Source of the DNA: Dissophora ornata | Taxonomy: Eukaryota > Mortierellomycota > Mortierellomycetes > Mortierellales > Mortierellaceae | Length of the DNA: 37,997 nucleotides | Assembly (NCBI GenBank): GCA_025201705.1 | Contig: MU616832.1 | Span: 1-37,997 of the forward strand | Direction: 5' to 3' | In this document: positions 22,299-32,931 of the stretch, in pieces | How positions within the stretch are numbered: the stretch's first letter is position 1 | Layout: every line of letters begins with the position of its first letter | Translations under genes and position numbers: made by a program | The notes under the pieces: model-generated | What the model saw: only the letters and a program-made list of their open reading frames with translations | Told to the model about the DNA's origin: nothing | Databases searched by the model: none

Positions 22299-25200
22299 AT
22301 GGCAGGACCACGCACCATGGACTTGGACCCACCGAAGATTGTCCGAGCACCGGTAATGCATTGTGCCCCGTTCATGGAACACGAATTAACTGGGGAAACA
22401 AGGGACTAATCTGCTCTTCTTTCTGTTGGCAGATGGAATCAGTTCATCCACTTGCACCGGCAGGGATGCTGAGTCCAAGGTACTCGTCAACGTTGAGATA
22501 TAATATAGGAAACAGGTAGCAGCGGCGCATGTATTGTCAATACGTATCTGACCTTTTCAGCTCCATCGCCTTATCGTCATCGTCGAAATAAATCTACAGC
22601 ACTGCGGGAGTTAAGAAGCAAGGAAAGGGTGTTCCAATTGCGGTGCCGACAAACCAGCGCCGGGAGTCGAATTTCTCGGTCAAGACTGCAAACAGATCAC
22701 TGATGACAGGATATCGGGATGGCGGGAGCACCAGCACCAGACGGAAATCCAGCGCGTCTTCACAGGGCCATCAATCGCCACCATTCTTCCCTCACAAAGG
22801 TATAAGAATAATAGTATCGAACTTCGTACTCATTTCTGGCATCAACGGGCAATTGAAGGTTATCAATTGACATTTGTTCCGCTTTACTGGAGTTACTTAG
22901 ATGATTTTGATGTGATCGGGACTGTGCCAGGATTTGAAAAGTTGGTAGAAGCAGAGTCAAACAAGCTCAGCAAGGGAAAAGTGGTAAGGGCAGCATCGCA
23001 GTGTCGTGCCAGGAGAATTATTTTTGAGATGATTCCACCGACACCGAGCTGATGCACTTCAATCTTTGAGTAGAAAGCTGTCGAATTGGTGGTGTCAATG
23101 GACGAAGACGATCACAAAGGTGCGGTACTACTGACATCTGAGGCTCTTCATTTATGCACCCAATAATAGCCATTGGTGTTAACTTGATCCTAAACAACCT
23201 TGCATTTTCAGAGCACAAACCTGCGAAAAGGAAAAAGGTTGAAAAAGATAGCGTCAATGATACGACAGCTTCAAAGTCAACAGTGACAGGGGCCAAAGGA
23301 CGGAGAAGAAGTGTACGTATTCGTTTCTCAGGCAGCTACTGTGCATCAGCCTATCTCTCTCAGGAGAGGCGCTCAAATTTGTCTCCAACTGTTGTCAGTC
23401 TGCCTCTTTAGGACCGCTGTCGGGTTCAGACTCACCCATGACACTCAAATCACCCTCGCCACCTTCACCAGTCGTGTCTGCCACCAGAGTCTCGCCACCT
23501 ACAGCAGGAGCGCCTATAAGTCGACTGAAGCATATCACTGGGTTCCGGAATGCATCTTCGATGGGCAATAAGTCGTCTAGATCGACGCCAGCATCCTGGC
23601 CCCAGATGTCCCTGTCATGTGTGCGTGTCTGGCCCAAGACAGAGTTCACGGCTGCAGGGATGACTGTGCAATTTGGGATCGATCGGCTAGCACTAACCAT
23701 CAAGCGCAACACTACCAGAATTCCACATTCGGAGCTCAAGTTTGTCAGTGTATGTACTTGAGAAAAGTGACAACGTCGTTCGGCTCCTGAACGTGGGGTT
23801 ATAGAGAGACCCAATGTGGATGATTGCTCAATGGCTAAACAAGATCCGTTTTTGTAGTACTACACCGGGTCTACGTTTAAAATCTTGCAGTTCGCGACTC
23901 GTAGCAAGCTTGTGGAATCGTCCATTTTGGCACGACACTATGATCCTGTAGAGGCGTCTGAAAAGTACCCAATGATTACGCTGTTCATCGATACAAACTC
24001 CTCGTGTATCGCTAGTATCTGCTCTACCCTGAAGCAGAAGGGAATCGATACCAATCGCTTAACGTAAGAACCTCGCTATGTGTCGTACGCATTTGTCGGT
24101 TTTTCGCTTGCTATTATAATATCCTAGAGAGAGGTATTATGTACAGCCCTCTAATTTTAACACCTCCGGCAACTTAGGTCCGAAGAAGCGGAAAAAGTTT
24201 TGGCCACCAAGAACCGACGGTAAGGACATCTCATCATCTTACATATGCCTTTGCTGGTTTTGCTCTCTCAAAGTTTGATCCGCTGCGAGATTCCTGGAGA
24301 GAAATGTTCTCAATGGTCGCAATTGAATTTTTCTTTATTTAATAGATCGTCGACTTCGCGCTTGACAGCTCAGGCTGAGGAAACGTGCGTCATCTCTCTG
24401 TTTTCTATCACAAGCGTTTTCCACTTCTATATCCACATATTCACGCTTTGGTGCACACTTTCTCTACGAACTATATAGGCTGTTCGTATACCCATTTAAT
24501 AGCAGTGTAAAGTCAAAGTCGATTGCTGTCCGTGCCGAAGATGTTGCCAGATTGGAGGATGGCGAATTTCTGAACGACACTCTAATCGAATTTGGGCTGA
24601 AGTATGATTGAATGGACAGTATTTCTTGACAAGGGAAATGGTTGATATGGAGTGGCCATCACTGCATCCTGACTCATACATTCCCGTTGTCCTCTTAGGT
24701 ATGCCCAAGCGAACGCAGAAGTCAAGAACGCAGCATTGGCGGGCCAGGTTTACATTTTCAATACCTTCTTTTATCAGAGGCTCGTCTCGAAACCTGCGTA
24801 GGTTGACATTTCAGACTCTTTTATGAAGCATAGATTTGAAGGGATATTTACTGACTCGGCGACGTTTTTTATTCGTGACTTCTAGTAAAGGGTTGGCGAA
24901 CTCGTACGATGCCATCAAGAGTTGGACTTCTAAGGTCGATCTCTTCTCCATGAAGTATATCATTGTGCCCATCCACGAAAAGTAAGTGGCAATAGCCTGA
25001 CTGTCGCGGATGCTATGGCATTAAAAAAGACGACTGGAACTGTCCCTGAAAGATCTTTCCTTGTTGTGTAATAGTCTGCACTGGTATTTGGCGATCATCA
25101 CCAATCCTGGCTTGCTCCTGAAGAGATCAGAGTCATCGCCACCAACCGCATCTTCCTGTATGTCTGAACCTGAAAGCGTGGCCCCTCGGGAGACCGTAGA

Positions 25201-26205
25201 CAACAGTAATGGTGATGAGTCCATCTCATTCCAGTCGAAGAAGATGGCTGTTGACATGGAAGTGATCAACGAGTCGAAGCTGAGCCATATCAATGGAGAT
25301 GAGAAGTAAGAGCATGCTTGCGGAGTTCTCTCCTTGGAATGGTGACAATTGAAGGACAATTGACTGATATTCTTACTTATTTTTCCTTTCTAAAAACCGA
25401 CAGACCATATATTTTGTGCCTAGATTCTCTGGGCGGATCCCACTCATCGGTGTTCAGTGTCCTAAGATCATATTTGCAACAGGAGCTTTTGTCCAGGAAG
25501 GGGATTTCCATGAATCTGACATCCAAGGAAATCACGGGGAAGTTCTCGTCAAAGGTGAAACATCAACAGCATTGATGCACAGAAAAAAAGGGTGCTATTC
25601 AAGAAATAGACGACACGTATTTATTCTTTCATTTCTTGCCTGAAAAACGATAGTGCCCGAAACAGGACAATCTGTGGGATTGTGGCGTATACCTGCTGCA
25701 CTACACTGAAATCTTTTTGAGGAACCCCACAGCACTTTTGGACGCGATCGTAAACAGGACTGACGATAAGGCCTTGTGGTCGTTGCCAGAATTGGTATCC
25801 AAGAGAGCAAAGTATAAGGACATCGTGATCGCACTCACAGAGCAGTACAGGGTTTATCAGTTCCATCGCGATTTACTGGATAATATCAAAGGAAAGTCGA
25901 ACGAGGCAACACCTTCATCAGCACCTGAGCTACAGGGCCAAAAGGACGCGCCTGCAGCTGACATCGAGAGCGAGCTCATGAATGGTAACAAGGATGAAAC
26001 AGCAAGTAGCAGCAACAACAGTGGCGATGTGGTTGAAACGCTTGAGAGGATTGGAGAAAAGAAGGAAATTCGTGGGCAGCAAGGCGGCGATAAGGCGGGC
26101 GATATGCGGGTTGGTAAGATGGATGATGTCAAGGAAGATGCGGCTGACGAGATCATGGACCTCCGAGTTGCAGACGGGCGGGGAACAATAAACATCGAGT
26201 CTTAG
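22299..26205 (+). CDS. ULP2: Ulp2/SENP6-7-type SUMO-specific cysteine protease
   Basis: Sixteen exons reconstructed in phase: 22299-22352, 22433-22479, 22600-22799, 22901-22983, 23074-23119, 23212-23312, 23399-23749, 23858-24063, 24178-24219, 24346-24384, 24479-24601, 24699-24797, 24886-24981, 25075-25305, 25404-25554, 25654-26205; 806 residues. The enzyme removes SUMO or trims SUMO chains, mostly in the nucleus. The C48 protease domain begins near residue 391 with LFVYPFNSS and EDGEFLNDTLIEFGLK. The triad is complete: His498 (HWYLAIITNP), Asp580 (CLDSLGGSH) and Cys633 (WDCGVYLLHY), with oxyanion Gln627. An 80-residue polar insertion between His and Asp is typical of the Ulp2/SENP6-7 branch rather than Ulp1. 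Residues about 218-362 look like a PH/GRAM-type fold (VWPKTEFTAAGMTVQFG). Both termini are low-complexity, with basic KRKKVEK near 150. Start uncertain: ATGs at 22155, 22299 and 22317 are in frame, and 22317 has the best context (CACCATGG). The first two small exons are the least certain. Confidence 0.85.
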
Positions 26206-26373
26206 ACCAAATCAGGGTCTATTCTTCGCCCCCCACAGAATTCTGGAAAAATAAATCGCCACTGTGCTTAAATCTTATTTCATGAAACGCGACGAATCTT
26301 ATTCGTCCTGAATCTCGTTCCCTTTTGCATCTCATTCGTACACATTGGGATGCATTGACGAAAAACAAAAATA

Positions 26374-27393
26374 ATGCGCGACTTTCTGCACCGTCTTTAC
26401 CCATACCAGGTCTTCAAGATTATACTCCAGAGGTTACGGCCTATCCCTGTCGCAACAGCCGGATCTGCCTCTCTGCCGCTGCAGCAACCGGATGAGCATC
26501 CATTTGATCCGATCAAGACGCGCGCACAGCTGGTGACCTTGTTTCGTACCTTGAAGGAAGCATCGCCATCAACTACCAACTCAACCCACGATCAAAGCCG
26601 GACCTCATTGCCATTGCGACGCCAATCTATTTTTCAACAGCAGCTTGGTTTCCATCTCGAGGTCGGGCCTTCCCGGATATCAAATGCTGGCCAAGGTGTC
26701 TTTCTTCGTAGAGCGCCCTGCAACAGTGAGACTGGCGTTCGTATTGCCATTAAACCCGGGTCTGTAGTGGCGATGTATCCAGGAACATTATACAGACCCG
26801 GAGAAGCGATATTCTTCAACTCGATTAACAATCGATATATTTTGAAATGTAACGACGGCATCTATGTGGATGGCAAGGCTAAGGGCATGTCCGGCTCCAT
26901 CTTTCGGTCTATCAATGGGAGGGATAACTATCCTGGGATCACTGCTACCGCGGATACAACCTGGATGGTGGACTGGAGTTTTAAATCAAGAGTGGGAGAA
27001 GGATACGCAGCTGTGCAGGCATCCGAAGCAAGTGTAGGCGCAGAACGGCCAAGAATAGGAACAGGGCTATTGAAGAATCCATTAGCGGTCGGGCAGATCG
27101 TCAACAACGGGATGGAACTGTTCCCACCGAATGTGCGGTACCAGGAACTGGATGTCAGGACTAGAAATTTTCCACTGGAGCTCCAAGAGTTCTTGCCAAA
27201 TATTTGGTATTCAGGAGACTGGCATGCTCACGACCATGACCATGACTTTGAGAGCGAGGAGGATGAGTCCGTGGACTGGAGCAAGCGCTCCTCGAGTGAT
27301 CTGGACCACTTGCGGACAGTGGTTCTGATCACAACAAGATCTATAGAGGAGGACGAGGAACTGTACTCTACCTACATAGAGCAAACCCATTGA
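26374..27393 (+). CDS. SETD9-like SET-domain protein
   Basis: A single exon of 339 residues starting at an ATG preceded by an A-rich leader, only 168 bp after the SUMO protease stop and in the same orientation. It resembles animal SETD9 along most of its length: RQSIFQQQLGF, NAGQGVFLRRA, SVVAMYPGTLY, EAIFFNSINNRYILKC, DGIYVDGKAKGMSG and RSINGRD. The C-terminal core follows with NPLAVGQIVNN (236-246), NVRYQELDV, ELQEFLPNIWY and the end EEDEELYSTY. The canonical SET NHS motif is replaced by GQIVNN and there is no post-SET cysteine cluster, as in SETD9 itself, so methyltransferase activity is unproven. An Asp/His/Glu-rich insertion (284-301) precedes the last strand. The first residues (RDFLHRLYPYQVFKIILQR) are basic and amphipathic. 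The function of the family is poorly known. Confidence 0.85.
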   Translation: MRDFLHRLYPYQVFKIILQRLRPIPVATAGSASLPLQQPDEHPFDPIKTRAQLVTLFRTLKEASPSTTNSTHDQSRTSLPLRRQSIFQQQLGFHLEVGPSRISNAGQGVFLRRAPCNSETGVRIAIKPGSVVAMYPGTLYRPGEAIFFNSINNRYILKCNDGIYVDGKAKGMSGSIFRSINGRDNYPGITATADTTWMVDWSFKSRVGEGYAAVQASEASVGAERPRIGTGLLKNPLAVGQIVNNGMELFPPNVRYQELDVRTRNFPLELQEFLPNIWYSGDWHAHDHDHDFESEEDESVDWSKRSSSDLDHLRTVVLITTRSIEEDEELYSTYIEQTH

Positions 27394-27545
27394 TGGAGCA
27401 TACGCACAAGATAATTTTTCCCTCGTATGCCACACACTATGCAATGTCTGTACAGTAACTAACAATGTTTAATGGTCTAAAACAGAAAAAAAACAAATGA
27501 TGCAAACTCCCTCCATGATCCGCGGTTTCCATGACTATATAGCTT

Positions 27546-28775
27546 CTACTCCTTCTTTTGCTCAGAGACGTTCAACAGCAACGTGTCGGCGTCCAACATC
27601 ACACGGTTCGACGAGTGCGAGATGATCGAGGCAATCTCACGAGCAACTTCAATCTTCCTGAGCTGAATGAAACCAGGCTGGTTCTGGATAGCCTCACCAA
27701 TGAGCTCAGCAGAGCGAGCCTCTCCCTCTGCCTTAACAATAATCGACTGTTTCTCCTGAATGGCGCGATCGACCACGAAAGCTGCACGCTGAGCCTCCTG
27801 CTGAGCAATCTGCTTGGCTTCGACAGCCTGTGTGAACTCAGGCGAGAAAGCCATATGGACGATTGAGACATCATCCAGCACAATGTTGAAACGGGCGGCA
27901 CGCTTGATCAGGTTCTCACGAACCAAACGGGAGACGCGGTCACGCTGGGTGATGAGCTGCGAAGCGTTGAACTGGGCGACGACGGATTTAGAGACCTCGT
28001 TGATAATCGAGGGCAGGACACGCTCGTCATAATCTTGTCCAAGAGTGCGGTAGATTTCTGCCAAGTCGTTGACACGAGGGCGGGACAGAACACGCACAGT
28101 GATGTTGACCATTTGCAGATCTGAAAAGACAATCATAATAAACGGGGGAGGGGGGGGGAATGCTCCGATTGTTAGCTCTCCTGCTTTTCTCGTCCATCAG
28201 CATCCTGTCGAGAGTCCCGTTTCTTTGGTATAATAAAAATGTATAAAAGAAATAGTGGCAACCCGGTTTACATACCCTTGGTTCCGGTCAAGGAAGCGAC
28301 GTTTCTAGGCTTGGCACGGACATCATAGATAATGGGGGTTTCAAACCAGGGAATGACAAAGTGGGTTCCTTCGTTGTAGACCTCCTTCTGGACACCAAAG
28401 ACACGGGAGTACTTGACAGCACGGTGACCTCCATCAACTGCACGATATATCAAGACGAACACAAAATAGGTGTTAGTCTCTCTCCATTACTTGATAGATC
28501 TTCGTCGCTTAGTACGAGGAGAAGGTGAATTTAGAGATTCACTACAGCTCCTCAATTGAGATTGCAACAATGTGGAGTAGTGGTGTTTCGAGTCCATGCG
28601 GAGACTGTGTTTGTTGGAGGTGGAGTTGCTGATCAGGTTTATTACCGTTGAAAAGGGAAGCGTTGAGACCGTATCCGAGAGCACCGAGGGTGATCAGGGC
28701 ACCGGCACCTCCGGCGAGACCCTTTCCGCTGCCCTGGGGGAAGACGCCTCCGAGTTTTTTGAATGCCTGAGCCAT
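27546..28775 (-). CDS. PHB2: Prohibitin-2
   Basis: Three exons: 28775-28646, 28437-28276 and 28120-27546, with introns of 208 and 155 nt, give 288 residues, the usual size. Prohibitin-2 forms ring complexes with prohibitin-1 in the mitochondrial inner membrane, acting as a membrane scaffold and chaperone and regulating m-AAA proteolysis. The N-terminal hydrophobic anchor (about 20-40, ALITLGALGYGLNASLFNG) is followed by VDGGHRAVKYSRVFGV, GTHFVIPWFETPIIYDVRAK and the SPFH core with NITVRVLSRP, LGQDYDERVLPSIINEV and NASQLITQRDRVS. The C-terminal coiled coil is rich in Ala/Glu/Gln (AKQIAQQEAQRAAFVVDRA). The ending LLLNVSEQKKE is typical. Three in-phase exons account for the entire protein. It converges with SETD9 (152 bp) and is divergent from SmB (518 bp apart). 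Confidence 0.95.
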
Positions 28776-29293
28776 GGTTTAATGCAGTGTAGTATGGATG
28801 GGAGGTAGATCAGACAATCGAATGCGATCGAATCTTCAATCAATCGGGGCGTTTATGTACTTTTAAGGCCATGTTTTAGAATTGTATAAACAGTCACGCA
28901 GTCACGCTCGTCGCGCGACCAAATCCGCGTTCGGCAAATCGGGTATGATGCTGCACTGTGTAGTCCACATGAGATCATGAACAACGCAGATGAATTCAGC
29001 GTTGAGGAAGCCCGCCGAGAACACCACTGCACCATGTATCTGGGGTTGCCATGTCTTCCTAGCTTTTGTAGCCGTTTCATTCAAAAATGTGTAGAGCAGA
29101 TCATTGTATCGCCACGTGACTTCGCCACAATTTTGTAGGATTTCAAGAGATCTGCTTTTTTTTGTTCGATTGTGCTTTGCCTTTGAACAAAGTAACGCAT
29201 CTCGACATCCCAGGAAGCGGCCGCATCATCCCCTCTTTCTATTTCAAGGCTTCACGCTGTGCACCCGAGCACGCATTCGCGGATCCTATCAAG
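28776..29293. other. Shared upstream region of divergent PHB2 and SmB genes
   Basis: No coding frame of note. The interval separates the PHB2 ATG (28775, leftward) from the SmB ATG (29294, rightward), so it should contain both promoters. No clear TATA motif was seen. Confidence 0.5.
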
Positions 29294-30577
29294 ATGGTGA
29301 GGACCTATACAGATTGTAACACTCGACTTTTGCATCTCGACGGCGCAAGGAAGTGACTCGGGCAGTATGAAGGGCCTGCCTCTCAAGCAACTCAACAAAA
29401 CTGTAGAAGCAGTTGCCTTGGATACTTTTAGATTCATAATTTGTATTTGAAAAGGCCACGAGCGATGTCGCCACGAAGGGTGTCAACTGAATTCAACTAG
29501 CATAGAATATCGACGCCAATTGCGATCAGCACCACCTCTGCTCTCCTTGATCGGATGAGACTTGTCATGATGGTGGTCAAATATTATCTAACCTCAACGT
29601 GTTCGTTCTGTGTGTCATTAACTAGACGATCTCAAAAAATTCAAAAATGATGAACCTGATCAACTTCAGACTCAGGATCACATTATCGGACTCGCGCGTC
29701 TTGACAGGACAAATGCTGGCGTTTGATAAGCACATGAACCTGGTTCTTGCAGATTGCGAAGAGTTCAGAAAAGTCAAATCAAAGGCGGGAGTTAAGGCGC
29801 AGTCCTCAGGACAATCAGAGCGCGAAGAAAAGAGGACACTTGGACTTGTCATTCTTCGTGGCGAGACAATCGTCAGTTTGAGCGTCGATGGACCGCCCCC
29901 ACCAAGTGTTGAAAGCCAGAGGGCGCGCATCTCACAGGTAAGGATAGTAGCCTTGCCAGCCAGTCTACCCTGGTAGAGCGCAATCCATATAACCATCGCC
30001 AACTGAATTTTAAATCTCTCGTATTTAGCTATCAGCCGGGTCGGGTGTCGCAGCACCAGCAGGACGTGGCATGCCTGTTGTTCCTGGAGTAGCCCCTGGA
30101 TTGACAGGGCCAGTCCGCGGCGTTGGTGGACCAGCCCCTGGAATGATGTTGCCTCGCGGCCCCGCAGCTATGGCACCTCCAATGGCATATGGCCGGGGTA
30201 TCCCTCCTCCAGGTATGCCTCCAGGTATGCCACCAGTAGGATTCCGCCCTGCTCCTGGCATGGCGCCTCCCCCTGGTATGATCCCTCCCCCCGGTTTCCG
30301 ACCCATGGGCCAGCCTGGCGGTATGGCCCCTCCTGGCTTCCGTCCTGGAATGCCTCCTGGTGCGCCCCCACCCGGATTCCCTCCAGGGTTTGCCCCTGGC
30401 CCTCCTCCCCCAGGGTAGGGTCCTTGCCATATTACTTTTTTCTGTGTGGTTGCCAATATAATTCGGCCTATTTTACTAACACTAATGCTTCTTTTGCTTC
30501 AATGTCTACCTAGATTCCAAGGCCCTCCTCCTGGATTCCGTCCCCCACCCCCTGGATACCAAAGGCCACCTCAATGA
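29294..30577 (+). CDS. SMB1: Small nuclear ribonucleoprotein SmB/B'
   Basis: Four exons: 29294-29296 (the ATG alone), 29626-29937, 30029-30414 and 30514-30577, giving 254 residues. SmB is one of the seven Sm proteins that ring the U1, U2, U4 and U5 snRNAs. The Sm fold (about 8-90) shows Sm1 with [22 protein letters not shown] and Sm2 with [16 protein letters not shown], and the SmB-specific REEKR insertion between them. The tail from about 110 is made of Pro/Gly/Met repeats ([15 protein letters not shown]), ending GYQRPPQ, like the proline-rich SmB tail that binds GYF and WW domains. Start choice: exon 2 read alone would begin at MMNLINF (29647), dropping the conserved TISKNSK segment. Joining the ATG at 29294 to exon 2 through a GTGAGG...CTAG intron of 329 nt yields MTISKNSKM, matching the family's MTxxKxSKM start. 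Confidence 0.9.
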
Positions 30578-31017
30578 AAAAGATCCTATTAAGCATAGAA
30601 AAGAGTGTAATGCTTGTCTTGTAATAAAATCACTACTCGTTTTTGTAAACAACTACGCGCGCGCCAGTTGGAACTGGGATCCTCTGACATCCTGTCCAGA
30701 TGGGATCAGAATGACAACTCCAGCCAGCCCTTTTTTTCCTTCTCTCTCTCGTCCAATGAACCACTTCTCGGTCCGTAGCAGCTTACAAAGAGTTGGGAAA
30801 ACATAATGCCGCCGCGCAATGCTGTTGCTTTGGCTTGGTGGCAATTTCGTGATTTCAAGACGCGGTTGAAGGCGTATTTTATTCTGGTGTAACATGGGAT
30901 CTTCATTAGCACTCCATGGCTTTGTCTCGTCTTTCCGAGCAAGGCGACCTTTGCTCTTCTTCTTGTCAAGCCAAATATCGCCCTTCCTCATCTCTCATCA
31001 TTTATTGTCAAACAACA
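30578..31017. other. SmB 3' flank and leader of the four-helix membrane protein gene
   Basis: No gene seen. AATAAA at 30623-30628 sits 46 nt after the SmB stop. An in-frame ATG at 30916 would extend the next gene by 34 residues, but the peptide it adds is unremarkable. Confidence 0.45.
30623..30628 (+). terminator. Putative poly(A) signal AATAAA of SmB
   Basis: AATAAA shortly after the SmB stop codon, the expected place for cleavage and polyadenylation. Confidence 0.45.
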
Positions 31018-32931
31018 ATGGCGATTAGAACAACCCTTTTGCCACTGCATCAACCACAACCAGTACCATCAGAATACCGATATCCGTATCTTCCCCCGCC
31101 AGGGAACTTCTCCGTCGGGACAGATCACTCTCTTGACCACCTCCTCTACAAGGACCCTACCAAAACACGTCGGATCATTGAGACAGTAATTCATGGAATC
31201 CAATTCGTCTGCAGCACATACGCTCTCCTCAACATTTTGTTCGTCATCCATTTTCAGCATGCCTCGGGAGCAGCATGGCTCCTCTTCCTTGGTAGCGCTA
31301 TGTCGATGTGCTTTGCTGCGTGTTATTGCATTCTAGCGTGGCGATCTCCCGTCACTGCCACGTCTTTGCGCCCGTTTGTCAAAAAGCATAGAACCCTCTC
31401 CAACAATTGCGCCTCCCGGTTCTCGAATGCCTTGCTGTCGCCCCAATGTCGAGGCTTGATCCTTATCACCTTGACTACGCTAACAGCGTTGGCATCAGTT
31501 TTTGAGGCCCACGAGGTCAAGAAAGGAACCAGGTGCACAACAGCAACGATTGAAGGATCAGTGTCCGGTTTTTGTCAGATGAGCAAAGCGGCACTGGCGG
31601 CCGTGTTTATGGAAAGTCTGCTTTGGCTAGGATGGTTGGTGTGTTGGTTCTTGCGCACAATCTACGAGAGTGACAAGCATGCGAGCGACGGCAGGGTTGC
31701 GGCTGTAGAAGAGATTATTGATCTTACGGGTGCAGGAGGATTTTCAGGAACAAGGATATCCAGAGCTATGGAGTACACTCACATATATTTCCAGCAACAA
31801 CAGGGTTCGCAGGATGGCAACGGAAAAGTAGGAGAGAATGAACACGGGAGGCAAGGCAACATATCGCAACCTATTAACAATGCGCATTTACCAGGATCCG
31901 TCTCGTCAGCTGCGCTAAAAGAAAGTAGAGCCTCTATGCCTGGTATCAACATCTGTACCAAGGAATTTATGGACCCAATGGAGCTCGCCACCAATCAACC
32001 ATATAGCCTCGGAGAATCGGGGAGGGTCAGCGATTCGAACCCGTCATCATTATTACCAACAAACATTGTGTCGAGCACTGAAGGGCGTAGATCAAGGTCA
32101 AGCAGAGACAGGCACTCGTTGCGAAAGTCGCGCAGCGCCCCAACTCCAAGAAAGTCCCTGGCTGACACGGGAAGCTCCCGAGATTTAAACGCTAACCAGA
32201 CTGTGGCTACGCGATGCGTCTCGACGGGAGATATTTCTCTAGAAACATCCACACAAAACGCTTCTTTCGTACATACAAATGTATCGACGCTCAGGTTTTC
32301 TGAATTCCAACGCACACTACCCGACCAACAGAACCAAAAGATAACTAGGTCCAACAATGACCAAATTTATTTTGATCGGACACAAGGCACAACTACGACT
32401 GCCGAACCATCCCGCAGTTCTGCATCCATACCAGGTGCAAGACGGCAGCGTTCGTCTCTCTGGAACCCGCAGTATAATTCGACCAGAAAATCGAAACCAC
32501 GCTCAGTCTCCCTTGGCTACAATTCCGTGACCGCTCCATGCTTTCAATCCTGGCTCGGTCCTTTACCGTTAACGCGCAAGTCCATAGCCGCCGTCAATAA
32601 TCACAACAGGAACAGGAACAGTACCCCCAACCTTGGATTGCAGCAGACCTTCTCATCCGATATCAATCTAGAATTTCTGTCTCCTGATGAACAAGAGAGT
32701 TTTAAAAAGTTTAGAGAGGGACAATTTCCATATCCGCCGCCTCCAGCAGTGTTACCAATGGCGCGATCATCGTTATTGTACTTTCCAGACCTGGAGCAGA
32801 CGGAGAAGGACAAGCTTTTACGAGGATTAACTGGATCGTTGACTTTGCGACAGGGCGATGGTAGTGACAAGAGGCAAGAGTTCGCTGGGAGGAGCAACTC
32901 AGGAGAGCAAGTATATAAAGTGACAAAGTAG
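31018..32931 (+). CDS. Orphan four-transmembrane protein with long disordered tail (MARVEL-like topology)
   Basis: I do not recognise a named family. A single long exon encodes 637 residues from the ATG at 31018 (context ACAATGG, preferred); the frame is also open from an upstream ATG at 30916. A Pro/Tyr-rich cytosolic N-terminus (to about 50) is followed by four hydrophobic segments at about 57-79, 84-108, 146-163 and 190-212. The second loop between TM3 and TM4 holds paired cysteines (TRCTTATIEGSVSGFCQ), so a disulphide in an extracellular loop is possible. This spacing resembles fungal MARVEL-type four-helix proteins, but sequence identity to them is not evident to me. The remaining 420 residues are polar, rich in Ser, Arg, Asn and Gln, with basic Ser clusters (RRSRSSRDRHSLRKSRSAP) that look like kinase targets. 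The length and normal codon pattern of the frame argue that it is real. Confidence 0.7.
   Translation: MAIRTTLLPLHQPQPVPSEYRYPYLPPPGNFSVGTDHSLDHLLYKDPTKTRRIIETVIHGIQFVCSTYALLNILFVIHFQHASGAAWLLFLGSAMSMCFAACYCILAWRSPVTATSLRPFVKKHRTLSNNCASRFSNALLSPQCRGLILITLTTLTALASVFEAHEVKKGTRCTTATIEGSVSGFCQMSKAALAAVFMESLLWLGWLVCWFLRTIYESDKHASDGRVAAVEEIIDLTGAGGFSGTRISRAMEYTHIYFQQQQGSQDGNGKVGENEHGRQGNISQPINNAHLPGSVSSAALKESRASMPGINICTKEFMDPMELATNQPYSLGESGRVSDSNPSSLLPTNIVSSTEGRRSRSSRDRHSLRKSRSAPTPRKSLADTGSSRDLNANQTVATRCVSTGDISLETSTQNASFVHTNVSTLRFSEFQRTLPDQQNQKITRSNNDQIYFDRTQGTTTTAEPSRSSASIPGARRQRSSLWNPQYNSTRKSKPRSVSLGYNSVTAPCFQSWLGPLPLTRKSIAAVNNHNRNRNSTPNLGLQQTFSSDINLEFLSPDEQESFKKFREGQFPYPPPPAVLPMARSSLLYFPDLEQTEKDKLLRGLTGSLTLRQGDGSDKRQEFAGRSNSGEQVYKVTK

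Noticed and set aside
25555..25582. 28-nt intron in the SUMO protease (GTGAAA...CACAG)
   Set aside because: Too short. The acceptor at 25653 keeps the frame and joins straight to the C-P-K-Q-D-N-L-W-D-C active-site motif.
32030..32045. tRNA B-box-like GATTCGAACCC
   Set aside because: It lies within the long membrane-protein coding frame, with no A box or acceptor stem around it.
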